A stretch of DNA of 39,143 bases from Candidatus Bathyarchaeota archaeon (GTDB taxonomy: Archaea > Thermoproteota > Bathyarchaeia > Bathyarchaeales > Bathyarchaeaceae). Position 1 is the first letter of the stretch, and every line of letters begins with the position of its first letter. Below are positions 17,210 through 24,554 of this stretch, piece after piece. The stretch is taken from assembly GCA_030615265.1 (NCBI GenBank), contig JAUWZP010000008.1, forward strand, positions 1 to 39,143. The letters are read 5' to 3'. The notes below the pieces were generated by a model, which saw only the letters and a program-made list of their open reading frames with translations, ran no database searches and was not told where the DNA came from. A program made the translations under genes and the position numbers.

Positions 17210-18115
17210 TCAAGTCTCCTTTTCGCGCGCGCGCTCGAAACACTCTCTGTAAGCTTGGAGAATCCGCAAGGTGTCTTGTCCGTCTATTATGCCGTAGTAG
17301 ATTCGTTTCCCATTAAGCACTGATTTCGCGATGGCAAATGCTTTCATCTGCTCTAACACACTCTCGTCGATTTGATTCCAGTATTGCACAAGAAAAACAT
17401 CTGCTGGAGCTCGAAATAGTCTCTGAATTTGGTCACCTTGTTTTCCCATTTTCTTGGGCGTTAGCTTACCTCTGGTTCCTCTCCCCTTTAGCCCGAAGGC
17501 AACATTCATCCGTCTCCCTTTCAGGATCAATCGTGTAGAAAATAGGTCGTCAGTTTCTCCTCCCCAGTCTTTAAACCGTCCTTGCTCATCGAGAATTTTC
17601 TGAAGCCCCCTTTTGAACGTCTCCTCAAGTATAGGCACGTTCTTCATGTCAGGTGCAAGTTGCACGGTTGTTACCCTATTAAACGAATCAATTTCATCAA
17701 TAGACAACGGTTCAATGTCAATTGTTTTGCGAGATACTGGAAGATTAACAATGACAGTTGAGGCTTTTGGTGTCCATTTGGTTGGATAGTTTTCAAGCGC
17801 ACGTTTGTTGCTGGCAAGTCGAAGAATTTTCTTCTTGTTCTGGGAATAGAAGTCCCCTCTTTCATAAGCTAATTCGCCGTTGACCCTTCTCTGCTTGACG
17901 ATTCTATTGTTGTACAATCTCCGAGCTTCCTGAAGCACTCTCATTCTGCTAAGACCAGTCCTTGAGACAATTTCAGTGACAGTTTTAATGCGCTTCTTAC
18001 CTCTATGAATCTCTTCGAAAACCTTATGACGAGCTTCTGATCTTCCGAGAACTCTTGCAGCATGCACTATTTGCTCATTGGGGCTTGATCTTATATCGGT
18101 AGTCTCGATGGTCAT
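17210..18115 (-). CDS. HTH protein with large conserved C-terminal domain, possible nuclease-like effector
   Basis: 301 residues. Residues about 25-85 form an HTH (VTEIVSRTGLSRMRVLQEARRLYNNRIV). Residues about 120-290 form a second domain: VIVNLPVSRKTIDIEPL, GGETDDLFSTRLILKG (186-200), NVAFGLKGRGTRGKLTP (204-220), GDQIQRLF, ADVFLVQYWNQIDESV and KRIYYGIIDGQDTLRIL. The order acidic residues, beta strand, then hydrophobic-x-K-G resembles a PD-(D/E)xK nuclease core, but the usual acidic residue two before K210 is Gly208, so an active nuclease is uncertain. ATG overlaps the stop of the 63-residue HTH gene (ATGA). Likely the effector of the operon (inference). Confidence 0.7.
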   Translation of the reverse strand: MTIETTDIRSSPNEQIVHAARVLGRSEARHKVFEEIHRGKKRIKTVTEIVSRTGLSRMRVLQEARRLYNNRIVKQRRVNGELAYERGDFYSQNKKKILRLASNKRALENYPTKWTPKASTVIVNLPVSRKTIDIEPLSIDEIDSFNRVTTVQLAPDMKNVPILEETFKRGLQKILDEQGRFKDWGGETDDLFSTRLILKGRRMNVAFGLKGRGTRGKLTPKKMGKQGDQIQRLFRAPADVFLVQYWNQIDESVLEQMKAFAIAKSVLNGKRIYYGIIDGQDTLRILQAYRECFERAREKET

Positions 18116-18303
18116 TCCTGAATTTTATCTCTCCTTTTAACCTTTGGAAACATTCGTCTGACGTTGCTAGCCCCCAGACCTGTCGCTAAGTCTATTTCTG
18201 CGGATGTAGCCCCACTTTTCAGCAATTGTAGAATGAGGAGGTTTCTTATTGATTGAAGCTCCTTCAACTCATCTCTTTTCTTTCCACGTTTTTTTTCACT
18301 CAA
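18112..18303 (-). CDS. Small HTH protein (operon member 6 of the HTH series)
   Basis: 63 residues, TTG start at 18303 with a strong GGAGGGG about eight bases upstream. Basic N-terminus (SEKKRGKKRDELKEL), then an HTH: NLLILQLLKSGATSAEIDLATGLGASNVRRMFP. It is the shortest of the series and lacks the wing. Its stop overlaps the start of the 301-residue gene (ATGA). A gap of about 80 bases separates it from the preceding gene, the largest gap in the operon. Confidence 0.65.
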   Translation of the reverse strand: MSEKKRGKKRDELKELQSIRNLLILQLLKSGATSAEIDLATGLGASNVRRMFPKVKRRDKIQE

Positions 18304-18383
18304 GAACTTTCCCCTCCTTCCACGATTGGTTTAGATTTCGCGTGCGCATGTCCAGCTTTTCACACAATTCTTCAAACTGTCTA

Positions 18384-18671
18384 TCACTCTTCATCTTCAA
18401 CTCCCTCTTTGTTTTTGTTCTTCTTTCCCTTGGCTTTCAGTTGGCTTAACCCGGCACTAACACTTCCGGGGGTTGTTCCAACAATCAAAGCAATCAAATT
18501 TCTCGACAAGCCAAGATCGGATAGCCTTCTTATTTTGTCAGTTTTCGTTTTCCCCTTCAGAACAGTTTCCTCTCGTGATGTGATAGCCACTACTTGAATA
18601 AGGGCATCTATTTTTGTGCCCAACTCTTCAAGTTTTTTGATCATTTGTTTCCTAAACTCGTCTTCATTCAT
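18384..18671 (-). CDS. Small HTH protein (member 5)
   Basis: 95 residues: a helical N-terminus (EFRKQMIKKLEELGTKIDALIQVVAI), then an HTH with RRLSDLGLSRNLIALIVGTTPGSVSAGLSQLKAK, and an acidic/basic tail. RRLSDLGLSRNLIA resembles sigma-70 region 4-type or Trp-repressor-type HTHs in general pattern. Its ATG overlaps the upstream stop (ATGA). Same architecture as the other operon members: helical N-terminus, one HTH, charged tail. Confidence 0.7.
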   Translation of the reverse strand: MNEDEFRKQMIKKLEELGTKIDALIQVVAITSREETVLKGKTKTDKIRRLSDLGLSRNLIALIVGTTPGSVSAGLSQLKAKGKKNKNKEGVEDEE

Positions 18672-19030
18672 GTTTCTTCCTCTCCATCCTTACTTTCCTT
18701 TGCATTTGCTAGTGTTATTACTGAAACTTCGATTCCAAAATCTTCAAGTGAGAATTTCCTCACGGTTCTCTTACCACCTCTCACTGGGACATCTTCAGCA
18801 ATTCCAGATCTAGTCCACTGTTCCCACCATTTGCTGACTGCCCCCACACTTGCATTGGCTTGTTTAGCTACTTCCCTTATTGTCGCCCCATCACTCGCTT
18901 GATATGCAATTTTCTGTTCGGGTTTTGGTAGGATGTCTAAAAGAAGTTTCTTGACATTCGGAATACTAGTTACTTTTGTCCATTTCACAAGCTCTTCAAG
19001 TAACTCAATCATTTTATCCTCTTTACTCAC
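18668..19030 (-). CDS. Winged-helix HTH protein (member 4)
   Basis: 120 residues: N-terminal helix MIELLEELVKWTKVTSIPNVKKLLLDIL, then QKIAYQASDGATIREVAKQANASVGAVSKWWEQWTRSGIAE, a basic wing (VRGGKRTVRKFSLEDFGIEV) and an acidic tail. Starts at GTG 19030, overlapping the upstream stop (GTGA). It is a clear paralogue of the next gene upstream: both share KWTK, an (A/Y)xxSDG motif, a W-rich recognition region and a FSL-x-xxGIEV end. Confidence 0.8.
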   Translation of the reverse strand: MSKEDKMIELLEELVKWTKVTSIPNVKKLLLDILPKPEQKIAYQASDGATIREVAKQANASVGAVSKWWEQWTRSGIAEDVPVRGGKRTVRKFSLEDFGIEVSVITLANAKESKDGEEET

Positions 19031-19389
19031 TCTTCATCACCTTCAGTCGTCTCTTCTTCGGTCTCTGCACGGTCTTGGGCTTCGGGAACCTCAATGCCAA
19101 CTTCCTTGAGTGAGAACATTCTGCGATATCTTTTCTTGTACTTAGGATGAATCTCTATGATTCCAAGTACCGCCCAGTCCTTCCAGTAATCTCGAATAGT
19201 TGATGAGGCCACTGCCACAATCTTTGCGATTTTGGGGCTAGACACTCCATCACTCAACTCGTAGGCTAGTTTCTTCACGTCAGTGTCTAGTGAAGTCTCT
19301 AACACTTGCTTCACTTTCTGCATCCCTTCAAACTTCGTCCATTTCAAAATTTCTTTCAAAATACCTTTAATCTCTAGGTCATCATCCAA
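19027..19389 (-). CDS. Winged-helix HTH protein (member 3)
   Basis: 120 residues from a TTG start at 19389, six bases after GAGGTGA. N-terminal helix ILKEILKWTKFEGMQKVKQVLETSL, then VKKLAYELSDGVSSPKIAKIVAVASSTIRDYWKDWAVLGIIEIHP, wing YKKRYRRMFSLKEVGIEVP and a long acidic tail. Closest to member 4; the tails are diverged. Stop overlaps the start of member 4. Confidence 0.8.
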   Translation of the reverse strand: MDDDLEIKGILKEILKWTKFEGMQKVKQVLETSLDTDVKKLAYELSDGVSSPKIAKIVAVASSTIRDYWKDWAVLGIIEIHPKYKKRYRRMFSLKEVGIEVPEAQDRAETEEETTEGDEE

Positions 19390-19400
19390 ATAATATCACC

Positions 19401-19718
19401 TCATTCAAAAAGTCCTGACCTTGCATAGTACACCTTTCTGCCTTTTCTTTCCGTAATGAGTACTCCCATTTCCTTGAGATCAGATACTTTCTTCATCACT
19501 GTTATCTCAGCTACACCAAGCTCCTTCGAAATTTTCTTGCATAGTTCAGAATAACTCAGGGATCCATCAGAGTAGTCTAATATCTTTGCAGAGACTTTGT
19601 CACCACGTACTTTAGCCTTGTATTTTCCAATGATGTCTAGGCTGTTCAGCTTTGTAAGAATAATCAATTGACTCAACTTGTATGATATTTCCTTCAGAAT
19701 CTCTTTCTCTTCTTTCAT
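19401..19718 (-). CDS. Winged-helix HTH protein (member 2)
   Basis: 105 residues: helical N-terminus (EKEILKEISYKLSQLIILTKLNSLDIIG), then KILDYSDGSLSYSELCKKISKELGVAEITVMKKVSDLKEMGVLI and a short wing ERKGRKVYYARSGLF. Keeps the SDG motif of the series at the start of the HTH. ATG overlaps the stop of member 1 (ATGA). Confidence 0.8.
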   Translation of the reverse strand: MKEEKEILKEISYKLSQLIILTKLNSLDIIGKYKAKVRGDKVSAKILDYSDGSLSYSELCKKISKELGVAEITVMKKVSDLKEMGVLITERKGRKVYYARSGLFE

Positions 19719-20041
19719 GGTGCTTCACCTTCTTCTTTTTTCCATTCTGGAGGAACATAATCGAATCTCCTTCTCGGAAATCCCCTTTTTACAGCAACTA
19801 AGAAACCAGCATTTTGAAGGTCTCTTGCGGCGACCTGTACAGCCCTCCGAGAAATTCCTGCCTTTTCGGCTATTGTTTTCGTATCTGTATAACCGTCACT
19901 TAATGCCCAGACAACCTTTCGTTCCTTTGTAGTAAGAATTTTCTCTAATTCCTTTCTGAGACTATCTTTGACCGTGATTTCAAGAAGTTGCCTAATCTTG
20001 ACGATTTCGTCGTACAAACCCATCAGTATTTTTTCTGACAT
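19715..20041 (-). CDS. Winged-helix HTH protein (member 1, first gene of the operon)
   Basis: 108 residues: N-terminal helix (LMGLYDEIVKIRQLLEITVKDSLRKELEKIL), then ERKVVWALSDGYTDTKTIAEKAGISRRAVQVAARDLQNAGFLVAV and a basic wing with RGFPRRRFDYVPP. Same design and SDG motif as members 2-4. ATG 20041 lies about 30 bases downstream of a TATA box, so the mRNA is likely short-leadered or leaderless. It opens a run of eight genes on one strand. Confidence 0.8.
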   Translation of the reverse strand: MSEKILMGLYDEIVKIRQLLEITVKDSLRKELEKILTTKERKVVWALSDGYTDTKTIAEKAGISRRAVQVAARDLQNAGFLVAVKRGFPRRRFDYVPPEWKKEEGEAP

Positions 20042-20070
20042 ACGAATCCTTGATACAAATGTTAGGACTT

Positions 20071-20078
20071 CTTATAAA
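20071..20078 (-). promoter_or_regulatory. TATA box of the eight-gene HTH operon
   Basis: TTTATAAG on the minus strand, preceded by a purine-rich GAAGG, 30-37 bases upstream of the ATG at 20041. This is the archaeal TATA position expected for a transcript starting close to the start codon. A second A/T-rich TATATA lies about 20 bases further upstream. Confidence 0.5.
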
Positions 20079-20170
20079 CCTTCTGATTGTATATATTAAA
20101 CGAAACGTCTTTATTTAAATTAACTTCGCAATGTGGTATACACAAGATGTCAACACTGACGCGGTCTTCA

Positions 20171-20290
20171 CTATTTTGTTGAATCTTTTAATTCTTTCAA
20201 TAGTTTATCGTCTTTAGCATGTAAGTCTTTTAACAGTTCCTTGCGCACAAGGTAAGCCTTGTTATGTGGGATCTTAAGCACTCTACGCAT
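20171..20290 (-). CDS. Small basic ORF or gene remnant next to tRNA-Glu
   Basis: 39 codons from the ATG at 20290, ending TAG at 20171; the frame is open and protein-like for about 17 more codons upstream (RNRDSDQGIIDIAEMRRVL) with no standard start there. The product is helical and charged (IPHNKAYLVRKELLKDLHAK). It may be the C-terminal remnant of a broken gene or a small real gene. No family recognised. It sits in the 347-base gap between the HTH operon and tRNA-Glu. Confidence 0.25.
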   Translation of the reverse strand: MRRVLKIPHNKAYLVRKELLKDLHAKDDKLLKELKDSTK

Positions 20291-20388
20291 TTCGGCAATG
20301 TCTATTATTCCTTGGTCGCTGTCTCTGTTCCTTTTTCTTGAAGTATTGGAGAAAAGTTAAAACGAGAGACCATATTATTCTGCTTGTT

Positions 20389-20486
20389 GCTCCGGTAGTA
20401 TAGCTCGGTTAAACACGTCTTACGTGAACTAAGTATTCCGGCCTTTCGAGCCGGAGACCCGGGTTCGAATCCCGGCCGGAGCACCA
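20389..20486 (+). tRNA. tRNA-Glu (anticodon TTC) with D-arm intron
   Basis: Exons 20389-20412 and 20433-20486, intron 20413-20432 (20 bases). Spliced: acceptor GCTCCGG/CCGGAGC, D stem GTAT/GTAT by A-T and G-T pairs, anticodon stem CCGGC/GCCGG with loop CTTTCGA, T arm CCGGG-TTCGAAT-CCCGG, and encoded CCA. The intron sits between positions 21 and 22 and forms a bulge-helix-bulge: exon GGTT pairs with intron AACT, bulges AA^A and AA^G, inner hairpin CACGT/ACGTG. This tRNA is also the attachment site of the mobile element that follows. Confidence 0.92.
20465..20486 (+). repeat. Attachment site (att) at tRNA-Glu end of the element
   Basis: Last 22 bases of the tRNA-Glu gene (T arm and acceptor plus CCA). 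They recur at 34457-34478 with one mismatch (C to T at 20472). This is the usual target and product of integration by a tRNA-directed tyrosine recombinase. Confidence 0.85.
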
Positions 20487-20544
20487 CACTAAAGGTATAA
20501 ATCCCTAACTCACGTATTTCTCTAAATGCTCCGGGGCAAGAAGC

Positions 20545-21816
20545 ATGGACGATAGAATCTACAAATACCAGCGTAGGCTGGAAGTAGCCGAGAAGAATCT
20601 CCAGGAAGCACGAATGCTCGAGTACAACAGGAAAAGCATAGAGGATTACGTTCGCTTCCGACGTGTGAATGGGCTTTCAATTCAGCGGCAATGCAAGTAC
20701 ATCTACACCATGAAGTTGCTCGGTAAACTGGCCGGTCAAAAAAACTTCAAAGACCTCACAAGAGAAGACATGATCAATATCCTCGACCAAGTAAAGTCGA
20801 GACGCAAAGATAACGGAGACCCTAAATACAAGCTTTCAACGCTCAGGGATTTTATGATTTTGTGGCGTACTTTCATTGCTTGGGTTCACGGTGTTGAGGA
20901 TCCGAGGCACGAGGGATATCCAAAGGCGGTTTCATGGTTTAGACCCAAGGAGCCCAAGAACGAACTGAAGCCTAGCGATCTAATAACGCCGAATGAAGAA
21001 GAACGGCTCCTAGCTGCATGCTGTAACCTTAGAGATCGGGCGATTATAGGGGTTCAATCGGAGTGTGGCTTACGCCCAGGCGAGTTGCTCGGCCTGAAAG
21101 TCAAAGACGTGAAAATCGAGAGCTCGTGTCTGGAACTCAGTCTCGATGGAAAAACAGGAGTTAGACCAGCGTACTGCATCAGGAGCATGCCGCATTTGCT
21201 CGCATGGTTGGATGTGCACCCATGTCGAAACGACCCACAGGCGTATTTGTGGGGCCTCAAGGGACAGGCCTACACCTATTCAGCATTCAGACAAATGCTA
21301 AGGAAGGTGACCAGGAGAGCGAAGATCCAGAAACCAATTTGGCCCTATCTAATGCGACACTCAAGCGTAACCGATTCCGCCGACAGTGGCTTAACCGAAT
21401 CACAACTTGACGCAGCCTATGGATGGGTCCAGGGCAGTAAAAGCCCGAAGACCTACATTCACCTGTCAGGGCGAAACGTCAAAAAGGCGATGCTTCAAAA
21501 GGCAGGCTTAGTGCCACCGCACCAAGTGACCCGCACGGTCAAGTTATGCCCGCGATGTAATAAGCCGGTCGCCACTGGCGCGAGTCTTTGCCCTTCATGC
21601 GGCAGCGTAGTATCAGTCAAAGCAGCTCTCACAATTCAACAAGACCGCGACGAACTAAAGAAAGACGTTGAAAGCCTCAAAGAATCTGTTGATGACTTGA
21701 AAAGGACGCTTATGAAAACTCGCTACCACCACATGACTGATGAAGAAGTGAACGAGATTATTGCAGCTGAAAAGAAAGCGCACAAGATTTTGGGAAAGCT
21801 AGTAGTTGAGAAATAA
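20545..21816 (+). CDS. Tyrosine recombinase (integrase) with zinc-ribbon and coiled-coil tail
   Basis: Site-specific recombinase that most likely integrates the element into tRNA-Glu. Seen: SAM-like core-binding domain (about 30-120), catalytic R177 in CGLRPGELLGL, the HxxR box as YLMR-H (Y268, R271, H272: the usual first His is Tyr), GW at 293-294 and the nucleophile Y304 in PKTYIHLSG. After this a zinc ribbon (C335, C338, C349, C352) and a coiled coil (about 365-395), neither part of the catalytic core. 423 residues. A TATA-like GGTATAAATC lies at about 20494-20503, between the tRNA end and the ATG. The gene is intact and not split by integration, unlike SSV-type integrases. Confidence 0.9.
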   Translation: MDDRIYKYQRRLEVAEKNLQEARMLEYNRKSIEDYVRFRRVNGLSIQRQCKYIYTMKLLGKLAGQKNFKDLTREDMINILDQVKSRRKDNGDPKYKLSTLRDFMILWRTFIAWVHGVEDPRHEGYPKAVSWFRPKEPKNELKPSDLITPNEEERLLAACCNLRDRAIIGVQSECGLRPGELLGLKVKDVKIESSCLELSLDGKTGVRPAYCIRSMPHLLAWLDVHPCRNDPQAYLWGLKGQAYTYSAFRQMLRKVTRRAKIQKPIWPYLMRHSSVTDSADSGLTESQLDAAYGWVQGSKSPKTYIHLSGRNVKKAMLQKAGLVPPHQVTRTVKLCPRCNKPVATGASLCPSCGSVVSVKAALTIQQDRDELKKDVESLKESVDDLKRTLMKTRYHHMTDEEVNEIIAAEKKAHKILGKLVVEK

Positions 21817-21819
21817 TTA

Positions 21820-23136
21820 TTGAAGCTACGGAGTATGGGGGAACTTTCCTTGAGAAAAGAGTGGCTCATTGATTATGAAAAAAGAGAGGATGAGCTTTTC
21901 AGTGGGTTTCTCAAAGATTTAAAGACGGGAAAAATCGATGAGAATGCTCAATACCCGCCACTACGCAGGTTCCGAAAAATCAACCACCCCATCACCACGG
22001 TAAATGTAGCCATACTTTCCAGTGTATATTCGGTAATACCATTCTATGGAACGTCGATAGTCATGATATATCCGGTTTCGAAAACTCTCTTTGAGGACAT
22101 GCATGGTTTCTCTCCTGATGATGTGTGCAAACTTGTAGATTTTGCTAAATCCGAGGGCAGGATCCAGTTCGCTCTGGGAGGGAGAGCAACAAAATATGAG
22201 AAACTAGATTTCCTCGATCCGATTTTTGAGCTTAGCCCTCCACACTTTTCAGTATTGCCAGAAACACTCTTCGTGGACGAGAAGACCTTCAAAAAGTCTT
22301 TTGTCGAGTTTCAAACCATTGCTAATCTTGGATATAAGACGTATGCGCTTCAAAAGAGCAATGAATTAATCCAGAAAGGCTTGTTACCCACTGCAGCGAA
22401 GAATGAATACAAAAATGATATCAGATCCTACTCATTTGCGAAATGCCTTGGATATTATGACCTAACGGATCTCATAGAAAAAATGCTCTTGGAAGATTAC
22501 GAATCCGCAGATAGACTCTTAGGCATCGCAGAACATTTCATTTTCAGAGAGACGCTTAGCCCCTTCAGACGTATTCATACATACTGTGGAAAATTTCTCT
22601 CTTTTTTGCGGGAAGGCATTACAAAGGGCAGCGATGTTCAGGGAGAATATGAGCCAACAACTGAGATACCTTTCGAGATAGGAAGGTTCCTAATAAAGAA
22701 CAAGAAACTGACTAATGCATCTGGAGACTTCGAGGCATGTAAGGAGCTATGTTATCATTATAGTCAAGGCGGCCTGCACAAACTTTTGATTGATCTTCAG
22801 AATGGAGTCCAAGACAGGAACATCGACGCTATCGCTTCAACCAGAGAGGATTTGGACGCTGCATTAGAAAATTTGTGGAAGGATGCTGATTCCATTCGTA
22901 GAAGGATAAAGGTATCTGAGACAGTAATCCCGTTTAGTATGGGTATTATCGGTAGTTTGGCAGGTCGTGCTGTTGGTGCTGGGGAAGGTCTTGGATTCTT
23001 AGCTCTACTGGGCTTTCATGCTGTTGACCGTATTATTGGCGCTCGAAGGGAAAACATCTCAGAGAGACTAGCCAAGTGGGGACAGAAAGACTACCTGATT
23101 GGAATATTCGATTTCAAGAAGAAACCTCTTTTATGA
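21820..23136 (+). CDS. Element protein of unknown function with a C-terminal hydrophobic region
   Basis: 438 residues from TTG 21820 (an ATG at 21835 would drop five residues); starts four bases after the integrase stop, so the two are probably co-transcribed. Mostly soluble alpha-beta sequence with several Leu/Phe-rich helices and one Gly-rich hydrophobic stretch near 370-402 (VIPFSMGIIGSLAGRAVGAG). No motif recognised. A membrane-associated or immunity role is possible but unsupported. Confidence 0.7.
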   Translation: MKLRSMGELSLRKEWLIDYEKREDELFSGFLKDLKTGKIDENAQYPPLRRFRKINHPITTVNVAILSSVYSVIPFYGTSIVMIYPVSKTLFEDMHGFSPDDVCKLVDFAKSEGRIQFALGGRATKYEKLDFLDPIFELSPPHFSVLPETLFVDEKTFKKSFVEFQTIANLGYKTYALQKSNELIQKGLLPTAAKNEYKNDIRSYSFAKCLGYYDLTDLIEKMLLEDYESADRLLGIAEHFIFRETLSPFRRIHTYCGKFLSFLREGITKGSDVQGEYEPTTEIPFEIGRFLIKNKKLTNASGDFEACKELCYHYSQGGLHKLLIDLQNGVQDRNIDAIASTREDLDAALENLWKDADSIRRRIKVSETVIPFSMGIIGSLAGRAVGAGEGLGFLALLGFHAVDRIIGARRENISERLAKWGQKDYLIGIFDFKKKPLL

Positions 23137-23264
23137 GTTTTTTAGAAATCCAGGCATGCATGCATGGACACGGTTTAGGTCGCATGTAAAAATCTACGGG
23201 AAATCATTGAAAGGTCTTTATATCAAGTGATAAATATATGCGCGCACACGAAGTTGGTTGCTCT

Positions 23265-23717
23265 CTATTTTACTTTTGGAAACTTTTTGTATGCAACAAG
23301 GGTTATGACCGTAGCAATCAATGAGAGCCACAACCCAAATGATGGATAATAAGATAAGCTCGTTCCGGGCGCGCGCCAACCGCTCGGGGGTAACTCGCTC
23401 AATATATCATACATACGTGCTGCAAAGACTATGACTGAAAGCATTGAGAAGATACCAGCAAGTCCAAGCAGAATCCTTTCTTTTTCTGTAGTTCTTATGC
23501 TGGCAACCATACTTAAAACTCCACTAACAACGATTAAACCCAGAGCGACGTACGGTGTGAGCGTGCGCGAGTCGAACATGAAATTACCATCCCAATGGCG
23601 CCATCCCCACAAAAAGATCGAACTGGGTAAACCACCATATGAAATTTCCCACCAAGGCAGAGCCAAACTGACGAACGCCAAAACCGCAGAGGTAACACCT
23701 AAAATATTCAACTTCAA
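23265..23717 (-). CDS. Four-helix membrane protein, unknown
   Basis: 150 residues from TTG 23717, which is preceded by GAAGGGA at a good distance; the frame continues 16 codons upstream without a better start. Four hydrophobic segments: near the N-terminus (LGVTSAVLAFVSLALPWW), around 54-76 (LTPYVALGLIVVSGVLSMVA), around 83-103, and at the end (FGLWLSLIATVITLVAY). Aromatic and Pro/Gly-rich loop between helices 3 and 4. Small four-helix proteins like this are frequent in archaeal genomes and elements; no function known. Confidence 0.65.
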   Translation of the reverse strand: MKLNILGVTSAVLAFVSLALPWWEISYGGLPSSIFLWGWRHWDGNFMFDSRTLTPYVALGLIVVSGVLSMVASIRTTEKERILLGLAGIFSMLSVIVFAARMYDILSELPPSGWRAPGTSLSYYPSFGLWLSLIATVITLVAYKKFPKVK

Positions 23718-23788
23718 ACTATTCCCTTCTTTGATAACAATTAAAACTAATACATAATTTAACACTTATGCAAATCTTCCATGTATCT

Positions 23789-23932
23789 CTACTGAATCGC
23801 CAAAACCGCTTTCATTTGCTCAGTGAAATCTGGGTGTTCAATGCCTTGCTCTTCATTCGCGCGCGCATAACCTTCTCGAATTTTTGAGCCGTTGGTAAAG
23901 TGGTGATCCAGTGGTCGCCAACTATCTCTTTC
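23789..23932 (-). pseudogene. Probable C-terminal gene remnant
   Basis: A 47-codon open frame bounded by TGA at 23933-23935 and TAG at 23789, with no start codon near its beginning. The product (contains DHHFTNGSKIREGYARANEEQ and ends FTEQMKAVLAIQ) has normal protein composition, so it looks like the tail of a broken gene. Family not recognised. Confidence 0.3.
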
Positions 23933-24362
23933 TCACAAAATACCCCTACCTAACAGACCTCAAAATCAATGCATGCTCCAAGACCGTTCAGCAAATTCCT
24001 TGGACTGTTCAAGACCTTATTCGACAGTAGATCTAAGTTTCAAGACCATATTCGAGGCTACATTCAACTTCCACGACAATTCCCTAGGCCGCCAAGGCCT
24101 TCGAACATATTTCATTCAGGTCCCAAGCGAATATTTGATTGTCGACATGCTCCCCACAGGGATCCACGACCATAAATTAAGATCCCACGACCTTGCATTA
24201 GAGTCCCAAAGGGTTACTCGTGCTTACATAATAGCTTTCATACGAATTAATTCTACTTGATCTACAGCATAACTAGAACGAGTGCCTAGCTTGAGAAGTG
24301 ATGTTGTAGCTTCATCAGTCAAATGGTAGAGCATGGGAAAATAAGGTTGCGTCATAATCGAA

Positions 24363-24378
24363 CTTTACACGTGTAAAG
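24363..24378. repeat. 16-bp perfect palindrome
   Basis: CTTTACACGTGTAAAG, fully self-complementary. Shares the core ACACGTGT with the palindrome at 24537-24554, 174 bases away. Probable binding site for a dimeric protein. Confidence 0.7.
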
Positions 24379-24432
24379 AATGATAAACCTATAAAAGTTT
24401 TAGTTTAAATCCCCTCCATGTAGCATGGGAAA

Positions 24433-24458
24433 TATTTGTTAATACGATTTAACAAATA
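24433..24458. repeat. 10-bp inverted repeat, also found at 33247-33272
   Basis: TATTTGTTAA and TTAACAAATA separated by six bases. A version with 22 of 26 identical bases occurs at 33247-33272 in another regulatory region of the element, pointing to one shared DNA-binding protein. Confidence 0.6.
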
Positions 24459-24463
24459 CCCGT

Positions 24464-24496
24464 ACAAACCTCAGAGGTTTGTTGGGGTTTTTTAAT
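24464..24496 (+). terminator. Hairpin with T-run
   Basis: ACAAACCT/AGGTTTGT (8 bp, 3-base loop) followed by TGGGG and six T. It resembles an intrinsic terminator reading rightward, though no gene directly precedes it; it may insulate the origin-like region. Confidence 0.4.
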
Positions 24497-24536
24497 AGTG
24501 GTAACGAAATTTTCAATTTTCGGAAGTCTGAAGCCG

Positions 24537-24554
24537 ACTTCACACGTGTGAAGT
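24537..24554. repeat. 18-bp perfect palindrome
   Basis: ACTTCACACGTGTGAAGT, fully self-complementary, related to the palindrome at 24363-24378. The pair may be operators or origin-binding sites. Confidence 0.7.

Noticed and set aside
20305-20487. 60-codon minus-strand frame over tRNA-Glu
   Set aside because: It is the antisense translation of the tRNA (the GFEPGSPARKAG-type artefact) and not a gene.
23973-24260. 95-codon plus-strand frame in the gene-poor region
   Set aside because: No ribosome binding site, no domain, and it overlaps repeated short phrases; kept as non-coding.
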